64,000 nucleotides of DNA from Antedon mediterranea (lineage: Eukaryota > Echinodermata > Crinoidea > Comatulida > Antedonidae), in NCBI RefSeq assembly GCF_964355755.1, contig NC_092679.1:9550001-9614000 (forward strand). Reading direction: 5' to 3'. Shown piece by piece: positions 1 through 10,631 of this stretch. Position 1 is the first letter of the stretch. The number at the start of each line of letters is the position of its first letter. The notes beneath the pieces are model-generated. The model saw nothing but the letters and a program-made list of their open reading frames with translations, was not told the DNA's origin and made no database searches. The position numbers and the translations under genes are program-made.

Positions 1-88
1 GAAGCTATTCTGTACACTTTGGTGTTTTTATGTTAACAAGTTTTTTCGAAAATCACAAAATGGTCTAAAACGTCTCCAAATGCGATTT
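1..88 (+). repeat. Reference satellite monomer (88 bp)
   Basis: This is a convenient reference copy for the coordinate system used here. It starts GAAGCTATTC and ends TGCGATTT, and has 27 G+C of 88. It contains TGTTAACA at 31-38 (perfect 8-bp palindrome), TTTTCGAAAA at 43-52 (perfect 10-bp palindrome), and CpG dinucleotides at 47, 71 and 83. T-tracts lie at 25-29 and 41-46, and A-tracts at 49-52, 57-60, 67-70 and 78-80. The main alternative subtypes differ at 10-22 (TGTACACTTTGA versus TAAGCACTTTGG), in the T-run length at 41-46, and at 78-84 (AAATGCG versus AATAGCG). Choosing G as base 1 is arbitrary. Confidence 0.95.
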
Positions 89-880
89 AAAGCTATTTTA
101 AGCACTTTTGTGTTTTTGTGTAACCAAGTTTTTTCGAAAATCACAAAAGGGTCTAAAATGTATGTAAATGCGATTTGAAGCTATTTAAAGCACTTTGGTG
201 TTTTTAGGTTAACAAGTTTTTTCGAAAATCACAAAATGGTCTAAAACGTCTACAAATGCGATTTGAAGCTATTCTAAGCACTTTTGTGTTTTTATGTTAA
301 CAAGTTTTTTCGCAAATCACAAAATGGTCTAAAACGTCTCTAAATGCGATTTGAAGCTTTTCTGTACACTTTGATGTTTTTATGTTAACAACTTTTTTCG
401 AAAATCACAAAATGGTCTAAAATGTCTCGAAATGCGATTTGAAGCTATTCTAAGCACTTTGGTGTTTTTATGGAAACAATTTTTTTCGAAAATCACAAAA
501 TGGTCTAAAACGTCTCCAATAGCGATTTGAAGCTTTTCTGTACACTTTGGTGTTTTTATGTTAACAAGTTTTTTCGAAAATCACAAAATGGTCTAAAACG
601 TCTCCAAATGCGATTTGAAGCTATTCTGTACACTTTGATGTTTTTATGTTAACAAGTTTTTTCGAAAATCACAAAATGGTCTAAAACGTCTACAAATGCG
701 ATTTGAAGCTATTCTAAGCACTTTTGTGTTTTTATGTTAACAAGTTTTTTCGAAAATAACAAAATGGTCTAAAATGTCTGCAAATGCGATTTGAAGCTAT
801 TCTTAGCACATTGGTGTTTTTATTTAAACAAATTTTTTCGAAACTCACAAAATGGTCTAAAACGTCTCCAAATGCGATTT

Positions 881-1132
881 GAAGCTATTTTAAGCACTTT
901 GGTGTTTTTGTGTTAACAAGTTTTTCGAAAAGTTCAAAATGGTCTAAAACGTTTTTAAACACGATATTAAGCTATTTTGTGCTCTTTGATGTTTTTTTGT
1001 GAAAAGTTTTAGTGAAATGCTCAAAATGGTCTAAAACGATTTCTAATGTGATTTTAAGCACTTTGATGTTTTTATGTTAACTAGTTTTTTCGAAAATCAC
1101 AAAATGGTCTAAAACGTCTCCAAATGTGATTT
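881..1132 (+). repeat. W cassette: sister three-monomer set (88+86+78 bp), type example
   Basis: W1 (881-968) ends AAACACGATATT. W2 (969-1054) has GATGTTTTTTTGTGAAAAG and ends CGATTTCTAATGTGATTT. W3 (1055-1132) starts TAAGCACTTTGATG and has TTAACTAG. Lengths and the missing left end of the third monomer match the V cassette, so the two share an ancestor. W is usually preceded by a monomer with CACATTGGTG and TTTAAACAAATTTTTTCG. Other copies start at 8567, 11512, 18793, 21203, 28923, 33256, 33859, 35762, 40707, 42970 (truncated), 45173, 48809, 49412, 51315, 56260, 58523 (truncated), 60726 and 62370. Those at 8567 and 21203 carry a 6-bp insertion; those at 40707, 56260 and 62370 lack 8 bp in W3. 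Confidence 0.9.
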
Positions 1133-1483
1133 GAAGCTATTCTAAGCACTTTGGTGTTTTTATGTTAACAGTTTTTTCGAAAATCACAAAATGGTCTAAA
1201 ACGTTTCCAAATGCGATTTGAAGCTATTCTGTACACTTTGATGTTTTTATGGTAACAAGTCTTTTAGAAAATCACAAAATGGTCTAAAACATCTCCAAAT
1301 GCGATTTAAAGCTATTTTAAGCACTTTTGTGTTTTTGTGTAACCAAGTTTTTTCGAAAATCACAAAAGGGTCTAAAATGTCTCTAAATGCGATTTGAAGC
1401 TACTCTAAGCACTTTGGTGTTTTTATGTTAACAAGTTTTTTCGAAAATCAATAAATGGTCTAAAATGTCTCCAAATGCGATTT

Positions 1484-1735
1484 GAAGCTATTCTGTACTC
1501 TTTGCTGTTTTGTGTGAAAAATGTTTGTCGAAATCCTCAAAATGGTCAAAAACGTTTTTAAATACGATATTAAGCTATTTTGTGCTCTTTGATGTTTTCG
1601 TGTGAAAAGTTTTATCGAAATACTCAAAATGGTCTAAAACGGTTTCTAATGTGATTTTAAGCACTTTGATGTTTTTGTGTAACCAAGTTTTTTCGAAAAT
1701 CACAAAATGGTCTAAAACGTCTCCAAATGCGATTT
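1484..1735 (+). repeat. X cassette: third, rare three-monomer set
   Basis: X1 (1484-1571) has TTTGCTGTTTTGTGTG and AAATCCTCAAAATGG. X2 (1572-1657) has TTTTCGTGTGAAAAG and AAATACTCAAAATGG. X3 (1658-1735) starts TAAGCACTTTGATG and has GTGTAACCAAGTTTTTTCG. The architecture is 88+86+78 bp, as in W. X1/X2 share ATACGATATT and CGGTTTCTAATG with V, whereas the third monomer begins as in W, so X looks intermediate. Only three copies were found: here, at 12,115-12,366 and at 29,527-29,778. The third copy has C in place of T in TGTACTC of X1 and lacks the C of TTTTCGTG in X2. Confidence 0.88.
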
Positions 1736-1998
1736 GAAGCTATTCTGTACACTTTGGTGTTTTTATGTTAACAAGTTTTTTCGAAAATCACAAAATGGTC
1801 TAAAACGTCTCCAAATGCGATTTAAAGCTATTTTAAGCACTTTTGTGTTTTTGTGTAACCAAGTTTTTTCGAAAATCACAAAAGGGTCTAAAATGTCTGT
1901 AAATGCGATTTGAAGCTATTTAAAGCACTTTGGTGTTTTTAGGTTAACAAGTTTTTTCGAAAATCACAAAATGGTCTAAAACGTCTACAAATGCGATT

Positions 1999-2088
1999 TG
2001 AAGCTATCTGTACACTTTGATGTTTTGTGTGAAAATTTTCTGTCGAAATGCTCAAAATGGTCAAAAACGTTTTTAAATACGATATTAA
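1999..2088 (+). repeat. Orphan V1 monomer without V2 and V3
   Basis: A V1-type monomer (GATGTTTTGTGTG at 2019, then ATACGATATT) is followed directly by an ordinary monomer of the TTCTAAGCACTTTGGTG type instead of V2. This copy has also lost 2 bp in its first line (GAAGCTATCTGTAC). The counterpart at 12,631-12,718 has the intact start. The pair shows that the cassette can be split by exchange between monomers. Confidence 0.8.
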
Positions 2089-2261
2089 GCTATTCTAAGC
2101 ACTTTGGTGTTTTTATGTTAACAAGTTTTTTCGAAAATCACAAAATGGTATAAAACGTCTCCAAATGCGATTTGAAGCTATTCTAAGCACTTTGGTGTTT
2201 TTATGTTAACAAGTTTTTTCGAAAATCACAAAATGGTCTAAAACGTTTCCAAATGCGATTT

Positions 2262-2512
2262 GAAGCTATTCTGTACACTTTGATGTTTTGTGTGAAAATT
2301 TTCTTTCGAAATGCTCAAAATGGTCAAAAACGTTTTTAAATACGATATTAAGCTACTTTGTGCTCTTTGATGTTTTTGTGTGAAATGTTTTATCAAAATG
2401 CTCAAAATGGTCTAAAACGGTTTCTAATGTGATTTCAAGCACTTTGATGTTTTTGTGTAACCAAGTTTTTCGAAAATCACAAAATTGTCTAAAACGTCTC
2501 CAAATGCGATTT
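2262..2512 (+). repeat. V cassette: three diverged monomers (88+86+77 bp), type example
   Basis: V1 (2262-2349) carries TTTTGTGTGAAAATTTTCT, ATGCTCAAAATGGTCAAAAA and ends ATACGATATT. V2 (2350-2435) starts AAGCTACTTTGTGCTC and ends CGGTTTCTAATGTGATTT. V3 (2436-2512) starts CAAGCACTTTGATG, lacks about 11 bp at its left end, and has GTGTAACCAAG and AAATTGTC. The trio recurs in fixed order. Full copies start at 2262, 3127, 3905, 4683, 6076, 6942, 9088, 9778, 10381, 12893, 13758, 14536, 15402, 16795, 17661, 19484, 20263, 21900, 22854, 24076, 24942, 25984, 26850, 27805, 28671, 30747, 31526, 32213, 34548, 36452, 37756, 38622, 39314, 44044, 45863, 47079, 47766, 50101, 52005, 53309, 54175, 54867, 59597 and 61416. 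V1 and V2 lack both palindromes of the standard monomer. Confidence 0.93.
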
Positions 2513-4614
2513 GAAGCTATTCTGTACACTTTGATGTTTTTATGTTAACAAGTTTTTCGAAAATCACAAAATGGTCTAAAACGTCTCCAAATGCGATTTT
2601 AAGCTATTCTAAGCACTTTGGTGTTTTTATGTTAACAAGTTTTTTCGAAAATCACAAAATGGTCTAAAAAGTCTCCAAATGCGATTTAAAGCTATTTTAA
2701 GCACTTTTGTGTTTTTGTGTAACCAAGTTTTTTCGAAAATCACAAAAGGGTCTAAAATGTCTGTAAATGCGATTTGAAGCTATTTAAAGCACTTTGGTGT
2801 TTTTAGGTTAACAAGTTTTTTCGAAAATCACAAAATGGTCTAAAACGTCTACAAATGCGATTTGAAGCTATTCTAAGCACTTTTGTGTTTTTATGTTAAC
2901 AAGTTTTTTCGAAAATCACAAAATGGTCTAAAACGTCTCCAAATGCGATTTGAAGCTATTTTAAGCACTTTGGTGTTTTTGTGTTAACAAGTTTTTCGAA
3001 ATGCTCAAAATGGTCTAAAACGTCTCCAAATGCGATTTGAAGCTATTCTAAGCACTTTGGTGTTTTTATGTTAACAAGTTTTTTCGAAAATCACAAAATG
3101 GTCTAAAACGTTTCCAAATGCGATTTGAAGCTATTCTGTACACTTTGATGTTTTGTGTGAAAATTTTCTGTCGAAATGCTCAAAATGGTCAAAAACGTTT
3201 TTAAATACGATATTAAGCTACTTTGTGCTCTTTGATGGTTTTGTGTGAAATGTTTTATCGAAATGCTCAAAATGGTCTAAAACGGTTTCTAATGTGATTT
3301 CAAGCACTTTGATGTTTTTGTGTAACCAAGTTTTTCGAAAATCACAAAATTGTCTAAAACGTCTCCAAATGCGATTTGAAGCTATTCTGTACACTTTGAT
3401 GTTTTTATGTTAACAAGTTTTTCGAAAATCACAAAATGGTCTAAAACGTCTCCAAATGCGATTTTAAGCTATTCTAAGCACTTTGGTGTTTTTATGTTAA
3501 CAAGTTTTTTTGAAAATCACAAAATGGTCTAAAACGTCTCTAAATGCGATTTGAAGCTTTTCTGTACTTTTTGATGTTTTTATGTTAACAACTTTTTTCG
3601 AAAATCACAAAATGGTCTAAAATGTCTCCAAATGCGATTTGAAGCTATTCTAAGCACTTTGGTGTTTTTATGGAAACAATTTTTTTCGAAAATCACAAAA
3701 TGGTCTAAAACGTCTCCAATAGCGATTTGAAGCTTTTCTGTACACTTTGATGTTTTTATGTTAACAAGTTTTTTCGAAAATCACAAAATGGTCTAAAACG
3801 TCTACAAATGCGATTTGAAGCTATTCTGTACACTTTGATGTTTTTATGTTAACAAGTTTTTTCGAAAATCACAAAATGGTCTAAAACGTTTCCAAATGCG
3901 ATTTGAAGCTATTCTGTACACTTTGATGTTTTGTGTGAAAATTTTCTTTCGAAATGCTCAAAATGGTCAAAAACGTTTTTAAATACGATATTAAGCTACT
4001 TTGTGCTCTTTGATGTTTTTGTGTGAAATGTTTTATCGAAATGCTCAAAATGGTCTAAAACGGTTTCTAATGTGATTTCAAGCACTTTGATGTTTTTGTG
4101 TAACCAAGTTTTTCGAAAATCACAAAATTGTCTAAAACGTCTCCAAATGCGATTTGAAGCTATTCTGTACACTTTGATGTTTTTATGTTAACAAGTTTTT
4201 CGAAAATCACAAAATGGTCTAAAACGTCTCCAAATGCGATTTTAAGCTATTCTAAGCACTTTGGTGTTTTTATGTTAACAAGTTTTTTTGAAAATCACAA
4301 AATGGTCTAAAACGTCTCTAAATGCGATTTGAAGCTTTTCTGTACACTTTGATGTTTTTATGTTAACAACTTTTTTCGAAAATCACAAAATGGTCTAAAA
4401 TGTCTCCAAATGCGATTTGAAGCTATTCTAAGCACTTTGGTGTTTTTATGGAAACAATTTTTTTCGAAAATCACAAAATGGTCTAAAACGTCTCCAAATG
4501 CGATTTGAAGCTATTCTGTACACTTTGATGTTTTTATGTTAACAAGTTTTTTCGAAAATCACAAAATGGTCTAAAACGTCTACAAATGCGATTTGAAGCT
4601 ATTCTGTACACTTT

Positions 4615-5450
4615 GATGCTTTTATGTTAACAAGTTTTTTCGAAAATCACAAAATGGTCTAAAACGTTTCCAAATGCGATTTGAAGCTATTCTATACACT
4701 TTGATGTTTTGTGTGAAAATTTTCTGTCGAAATGCTCAAAATGGTCAAAAACGTTTTTAAATACGATATTAAGCTACTTTGTGCTCTTTGATGTTTTTGT
4801 GTGAAATGTTTTATCGAAATGCTCAAAATGGTCTAGAACGGTTTCTAATGTGATTTCAAGCACTTTGATGTTTTTGTGTAACCAAGTTTTTCGAAAATCA
4901 CAAAATTGTCTAAAACGTCTCCAAATGCGATTTGAAGCTATTCTGTACACTTTGATGTTTTTATGTTAACAAGTTTTTCGAAAATCACAAAATGGTCTAA
5001 AATGACTCCAAATGCGATTTGAAGCTATTCTAAGCACTTTGATGTTTTTATGTTAACAAGTTTTTTCGAAAATCACAAAATGGTCTAAAACGTCTCCAAT
5101 AGCGATTTTAAGCTATTCTGTACACTTTGATGTTTTTATGTTAACAAGTTTTTCGAAAATCACAAAATGGTCTAAAACGTCTCCAAATGCGATTTTAAGC
5201 TATTCTAAGCACTTTGGTGTTTTTATGTTAACAAGTTTTTTTGAAAATCACAAAATGGTCTAAAACGTCTCTAAATGCGATTTGAAGCTTTTCTGTACAC
5301 TTTGATGTTTTTATGTTAACAACTTTTTTCGAAAATCAAAAAATTGTCTAAAATGTCTCCAAATGCGATTTGAAGCTATTCTAAGCACTTTGGTGTTTTT
5401 ATGGAAACAATTTTTTTCGAAAATCACAAAATGGTCTAAAACATCTCCAA
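4615..5450. repeat. Marker block repeated at 2,259-bp offset
   Basis: A run of rare variants identifies this block: GATGCTTTTATG, TTCTATACACTTTG, GGTCTAGAACGG, AAATGACTCC, AAATCAAAAAATTGTC and AAACATCTCC. The same ordered set recurs at 6,874-7,709, 15,334 to about 16,170, and 17,593 to about 18,430. Within each 10.6-kb copy the two blocks are 2,259 bp apart. The 2.26-kb tandem duplication therefore came before the 10.6-kb one. Confidence 0.85.
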
Positions 5451-6873
5451 TAGCGATTTGAAGCTTTTCTTTACACTTTGGTGTTTTTATGTTAACAAGT
5501 TTTTTCGAAAATCACAAAATGGTCTAAAACGTCTCCAAATGCGATTTGAAGCTATTCTGTACACTTTGATGTTTTTATGTTAACAAGTTTTTTTGAAAAT
5601 CACAAAATGGTCTAAAACGTCTCTAAATGCGATTTGAAGCTTTTCTGTACACTTTGATTTTTTTATGTTAACAACTTTTTTCGAAAATCACAAAATGGTC
5701 TAAAATGTCTCCAAATGCGATTTGAAGCTATTCTAAGCACTTTGGTGTTTTTATGGAAACATTTTTTTTCGAAAATCACAAAATGGTCTAAAACGTCTCC
5801 AATAGCGATTTGAAGCTTTTCTGTACACTTTGGTGTTTTTATGTTAACAAGTTTTTTCGAAAATCACAAAATGGTCTAAAACGTCTCCAAATGCGATTTG
5901 AAGCTATTCTGTACACTTTGATGTTTTTATGTTAACAAGTTTTTTCGAAAATCACAAAATGGTCTAAAACGTCTACAAATGCGATTTGAAGCTATTCTGT
6001 ACACTTTGATGTTTTTATGTTAACAAGTTTTTTCGAAAATCACAAAATGGTCTAAAACGTTTCCAAATGCGATTTGAAGCTATTCTGTACACTTTGATGT
6101 TTTGTGTGAAAATTTTCTTTCGAAATGCTCAAAATGGTCAAAAACGTTTTTAAATACGATATTAAGCTACTTTGTGCTCTTTGATGTTTTTGTGTGAAAT
6201 GTTTTATCGAAATGCTCAAAATGGTCTAAAACGGTTTCTAATGTGATTTCAAGCACTTTGATGTTTTTGTGTAACCAAGTTTTTCGAAAATCACAAAATT
6301 GTCTAAAACGTCTCCAAATGCGATTTGAAGCTATTCTGTACACTTTGATGTTTTTATGTTAACAAGTTTTTCGAAAATCACAAAATGGTCTAAAACGTCT
6401 CCAAATGCGATTTTAAGCTATTCTAAGCACTTTGGTGTTTTTATGTTAACAAGTTTTTTTGAAAATCACAAAATGGTCTAAAACGTCTCTAAATGCGACT
6501 TGAAGCTTTTCTGTACACTTTGATGTTTTTATGTTAACAACTTTTTTCGAAAATCACAAAATGGTCTAAAATGTCTCCAAATGCGATTTGAAGCTATTCT
6601 AAGCACTTTGGTGTTTTTATGGAAACAATTTTTTTCGAAAATCACAAAATGGTCTAAAACGTCTCCAATAGCGATTTGAAGCTTTTCTGTACACTTTGGT
6701 GTTTTTATGTTAACAAGTTTTTTCGAAAATCACAAAATGGTCTAAAACGTCTCCAAATGCGATTTGAAGCTATTCTGTACACTTTGATGTTTTTATGTTA
6801 ACAAGTTTTTTCGAAAATCACAAAATGGTCTAAAACGTCTACAAATGCGATTTGAAGCTATTCTGTACACTTT

Positions 6874-7709
6874 GATGCTTTTATGTTAACAAGTTTTTTC
6901 GAAAATCACAAAATGGTCTAAAACGTTTCCAAATGCGATTTGAAGCTATTCTATACACTTTGATGTTTTGTGTGAAAATTTTCTGTCGAAATGCTCAAAA
7001 TGGTAAAAAACGTTTTTAAATACGATATTAAGCTACTTTGTGCTCTTTGATGTTTTTGTGTGAAATGTTTTATCGAAATGCTCAAAATGGTCTAGAACGG
7101 TTTCTAATGTGATTTCAAGCACTTTGATGTTTTTGTGTAACCAAGTTTTTCGAAAATCACAAAATTGTCTAAAACGTCTCCAAATGCGATTTGAAGCTAT
7201 TCTGTACACTTTGATGTTTTTATGTTAACAAGTTTTTCGAAAATCACAAAATGGTCTAAAATGACTCCAAATGCGATTTGAAGCTATTCTAAGCACTTTG
7301 ATGTTTTTATGTTAACAAGTTTTTTCGAAAATCACAAAATGGTCTAAAACGTCTCCAATAGCGATTTTAAGCTATTCTGTACACTTTGATGTTTTTATGT
7401 TAACAAGTTTTTCGAAAATCACAAAATGGTCTAAAACGTCTCCAAATGCGATTTTAAGCTATTCTAAGCACTTTGGTGTTTTTATGTTAACAAGTTTTTT
7501 TGAAAATCACAAAATGGTCTAAAACGTCTCTAAATGCGATTTGAAGCTTTTCTGTACACTTTGATGTTTTTATGTTAACAACTTTTTTCGAAAATCAAAA
7601 AATTGTCTAAAATGTCTCCAAATGCGATTTGAAGCTATTCTAAGCACTTTGGTGTTTTTATGGAAACAATTTTTTTCGAAAATCACAAAATGGTCTAAAA
7701 CATCTCCAA
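6874..7709. repeat. Marker block, second copy in the left unit
   Basis: It repeats 4,615-5,450 with the same rare variants in the same order (GATGCTTTTATG first, AAACATCTCC last). It differs by GGTAAAAAACG for GGTCAAAAACG in V1 near 7,004. Just downstream, the array jumps to the 74-bp truncated monomer at 7,719, so this marks the right limit of similarity to the second 10.6-kb copy. Confidence 0.83.
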
Positions 7710-7718
7710 ATGCGATTT

Positions 7719-7792
7719 GAAGCAATTCTGTACACTTTGATAAAGTTTTTCGAAAATCACAAAATGGTCTAAAACGTCTCTAAATGCGATTT
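7719..7792 (+). repeat. Truncated monomer (74 bp)
   Basis: The monomer starts GAAGCAATTC and reads CTTTGATAAAGTTTTTCG, so about 13 bp between GAT and AAG, including most of TGTTAACA, have been lost. An identical truncated copy lies at 20,601-20,674. It marks the re-joining point of the two 10.6-kb copies at an offset of 12,882. Confidence 0.9.
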
Positions 7793-8408
7793 GAAGCTTT
7801 TCTGTACACTTTGATGTTTTTATGTTAACAACTTTTTTCGAAAATCACAAAATGGTCTAAAATGTCTCCAAATGCGATTTGAAGCTATTCTAAGCACTTT
7901 GATGTTTTTATGTTAACAAGTTTTTTCGAAAATCACAAAATGGTCTAAAACGTCTCCAATAGCGATTTTAAGCTATTCTGTACACTTTGGTGTTTTTATG
8001 TTAACAAGTTTTTTCGAAAATCACAAAATGGTCTAAAACGTCTCCAAATGCGATTTGAAGCTATTCTGTACACTTTGATGTTTTTATGTTAACAAGTTTT
8101 TTCGAAAATCACAAAATGGTCTAAAACGTCTACAAATGCAATTTGTAGCTATTCTAAGCACTTTGATGTTTTTATGTTAACAAGTTTTTTCGAAAATCAC
8201 AAAATGGTCTAAAACGTCTCCAATAGCGATTTTAAGCTATTCTGTACTCTTTGGTGTTTTTATGTTAACAAGTTTTTTTGAAAATCACAAAATGATCTAA
8301 AACGTCTCCAAATGCGATTTGAAGCTATTCTGTACACTTTGATGTTTTTATGTTAACAAGTTTTTTCGAAAATCACAAAATGGTCTAAAACGTCTACAAA
8401 TGCAATTT

Positions 8409-8478
8409 GTAGCTATTCTATGTTAACAAGTTTTTTCGAAAATCACAAAATGGTCTAAAACGTCTGCAAATGCGATTT
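8409..8478 (+). repeat. Truncated monomer (70 bp)
   Basis: It reads GTAGCTATTCTATGTTAACA, with an 18-bp deletion relative to the homologous monomer near 21,030 (GTAGCTATTCTAAGCAC). The related region at 20,590-21,460 has no such deletion, so it arose after the two regions separated. Confidence 0.85.
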
Positions 8479-8566
8479 GAAACTATTCTTAGCCCATTGG
8501 TGTTTTTATTTAAACAAATTTTTTTGAAACTCACAAAATGGTCTAAAACGTCTCCAAATGCGATTT

Positions 8567-8824
8567 GAAGCTATTTTAAGCACTTTGGTGTTTTTGTGTT
8601 AACAAGTTTTTCGAAATGCTCAAAATGGTCTAGGCCTAAAACGTTTTTAAACACGATATTAAGCTATTTTGTGCTCTTTGATGTTTTTTTGTGAAAAGTT
8701 TTAGCAAAATGCTCAAAATGGTCTAAAACGATTTCTAATGTGATTTTAAGCACTTTGATGTTTTTATGTTAACTAGTTTTTTCGAAAATCACAAAATGGT
8801 CTAAAACGTCTCCAAATGCGATTT
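8567..8824 (+). repeat. W cassette with 6-bp GGCCTA insertion
   Basis: The W1 monomer reads GGTCTAGGCCTAAAACG near 8,627 where all ordinary copies read GGTCTAAAACG. The insertion creates an AGGCCT palindrome. The same insertion is seen in the W cassette at 21,203-21,460 and in no other copy I read, so it tags a segmental copy. Confidence 0.9.
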
Positions 8825-8835
8825 GAAGCTATTTT

Positions 8836-8851
8836 AAGCACTTAGGTGCTT
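8836..8851. repeat. Short inverted repeat in the TTAGGTGCTT monomer
   Basis: AAGCAC, loop TTAG, GTGCTT is a perfect 6-bp inverted repeat. The same element is found at 19,056, 21,472, 34,125, 36,029, 40,966, 45,438, 49,678, 51,582, 56,519, 60,991 and 62,629 (starts approximate except the first two). A TTTG-loop version is at 30,494. It follows the W cassette in each TTAG case. With a T-T mismatch outside the stem it is too weak to call a functional hairpin. Confidence 0.7.
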
Positions 8852-10631
8852 TTGTGTAACCAAGTTTTTTAGAAAATCACAAAATGGTCTAAAACATCTC
8901 CAAATGCGATTTAAAGCTATTTTAAGCACTTTGGTGTTTTTATGTTAACAAGTTTTTTCGAAAATCACAAAATGGTCTAAAACGTCTCCAAATGCGATTT
9001 GAAGCTATTTTAAGCACTTTGGTGTTTTTGTGTTAACAAGTTTTTCGAAATGCTCAAAATGCTCTAAAACGTTTCCAAATGCGATTTGAAGCTATTCTGT
9101 ACACTTTGATGTTTTGTGTGAAAATTTTCTGTCGAAATGCTCAAAATGGTCAAAAACGTTTTTAAATACGATATTAAGCTACTTTGTGCTCTTTGATGTT
9201 TTTGTGTGAAATGCTTTATCGAAATGCTCAAAATGGTCTAAAACGGTTTCTAATGTGATTTCAAGCACTTTGATGTTTTTGTGTAACCAAGTTTTTCGAA
9301 AATCACAAAATTGTCTAAAACGTCTCCAAATGCGATTTGAAGCTATTCTGTACACTTTGGTGTTTTTATGTTAACAAGTTTTTTCGAAAATCACAAAATG
9401 GTCTAAAACGTCTCCAAATGCGATTTAAAGCTATTTTAAGCACTTTTGTGTTTTTGTGTAACCAAGTTTTTTCGAAAATCACAAAAGGGTCTAAAATGTC
9501 TGTAAATGCGATTTGAAGCTATTTAAAGCACTTTGGTGTTTTTAGGTTAACAAGTTTTTTCGAAAATCACAAAATGGACTAAAACGTCTACAAATGCGTT
9601 TTGAAGCTATTCTAAGCACTTTTGTGTTTTTATGTTAACAAGTTTTTTCGAAAATCACAAAATGGTCTAAAACGTCTCCAAATGCGATTTGAAGCTATTT
9701 TAAGCACTTTGGTGTTTTTGTGTTAACAAGTTTTTCGAAAATCACAAAATGGTCTAAAACGTTTCCAAATGCGATTTGAAGCTATTCTGTACACTTTGAT
9801 GTTTTGTGTGAAAATTTTCTGTCGAAATGCTCAAAATGGTCAAAAACGTTTTTAAATACGATATTAAGCTACTTTGTGCTCTTTGATGTTTTTGTGTGAA
9901 ATGTTTTATCGAAATGCTCAAAATGGTCTAAAACGGTTTCTAATGTGATTTCAAGCACTTTGATGTTTTTGTGTAACCAAGTTTTTCGAAAATCACAAAA
10001 TTGTCTAAAACGTCTCCAAATGCGATTTGAAGCTATTCTGTACACTTTGATGTTTTTATGTTAACAAGTTTTTTTGAAAATCACAAAATGGTCTAAAACG
10101 TCTCTAAATGCGATTTGAAGCTTTTCTGTACACTTTGATGTTTTTATGTTAACAACTTTTTTCGAAAATCACAAAATGGTCTAAAATGTCTCCAAATGCG
10201 ATTTGAAGCTATTCTAAGCACTTTGGTGTTTTTATGGAAACATTTTTTTTCGAAATTCACAAAATGGTCTAAAACGTCTCCAAATGCGATTTGAAGCTAT
10301 TCTGTACACTTTGATGTTTTTATGTTAACAAGTTTTTTCGAAAATCACAAAATGGTCTAAAACGTTTCCAAATGCGATTTGAAGCTATTCTGTACACTTT
10401 GATGTTTTGTGTGAAAATTTTCTGTCGAAATGCTCAAAATGGTCAAAAACGTTTTTAAATACGATATTAAGCTACTTTGTGCTCTTTGATGTTTTTGTGT
10501 GAAATGTTTTATCGAAATGCTCAAAATGGTCTAAAACGGTTTCTAATGTGATTTCAAGCACTTTGATGTTTTTGTGTAACCAAGTTTTTCGAAAATCACA
10601 AAATTGTCTAAAACGTCTCCAAATGCGATTT

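Larger units (their letters stand above)
1..10631. repeat. 10.63-kb segmental unit, copy 1
   Basis: From base 1 the sequence matches the segment starting at 10,632, with the same rare variants: ATGTATGTAAATG at 159 and 10,790, TCTTTTAGAAAATC near 1260 and 11,891, TTTGCTGTTTTG near 1500 and 12,131, AAAAAGTCTCC near 2667 and 13,298, TTTGATGGTTTTG near 3230 and 13,862. The offset is 10,631 at first and grows to 10,719 after copy 2 gains one monomer near 15,120. The match ends near 7,710, where copy 1 switches to sequence resembling 20,593 onward. A V cassette ends exactly at 10,631, so the unit boundary coincides with a cassette boundary. Confidence 0.88.

Noticed and set aside
1-88. CENP-B box
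   Set aside because: The TTCG in TTTTTTCGAAAATC is not followed by the required A and CGGG positions; no CGGG was seen in any subtype.
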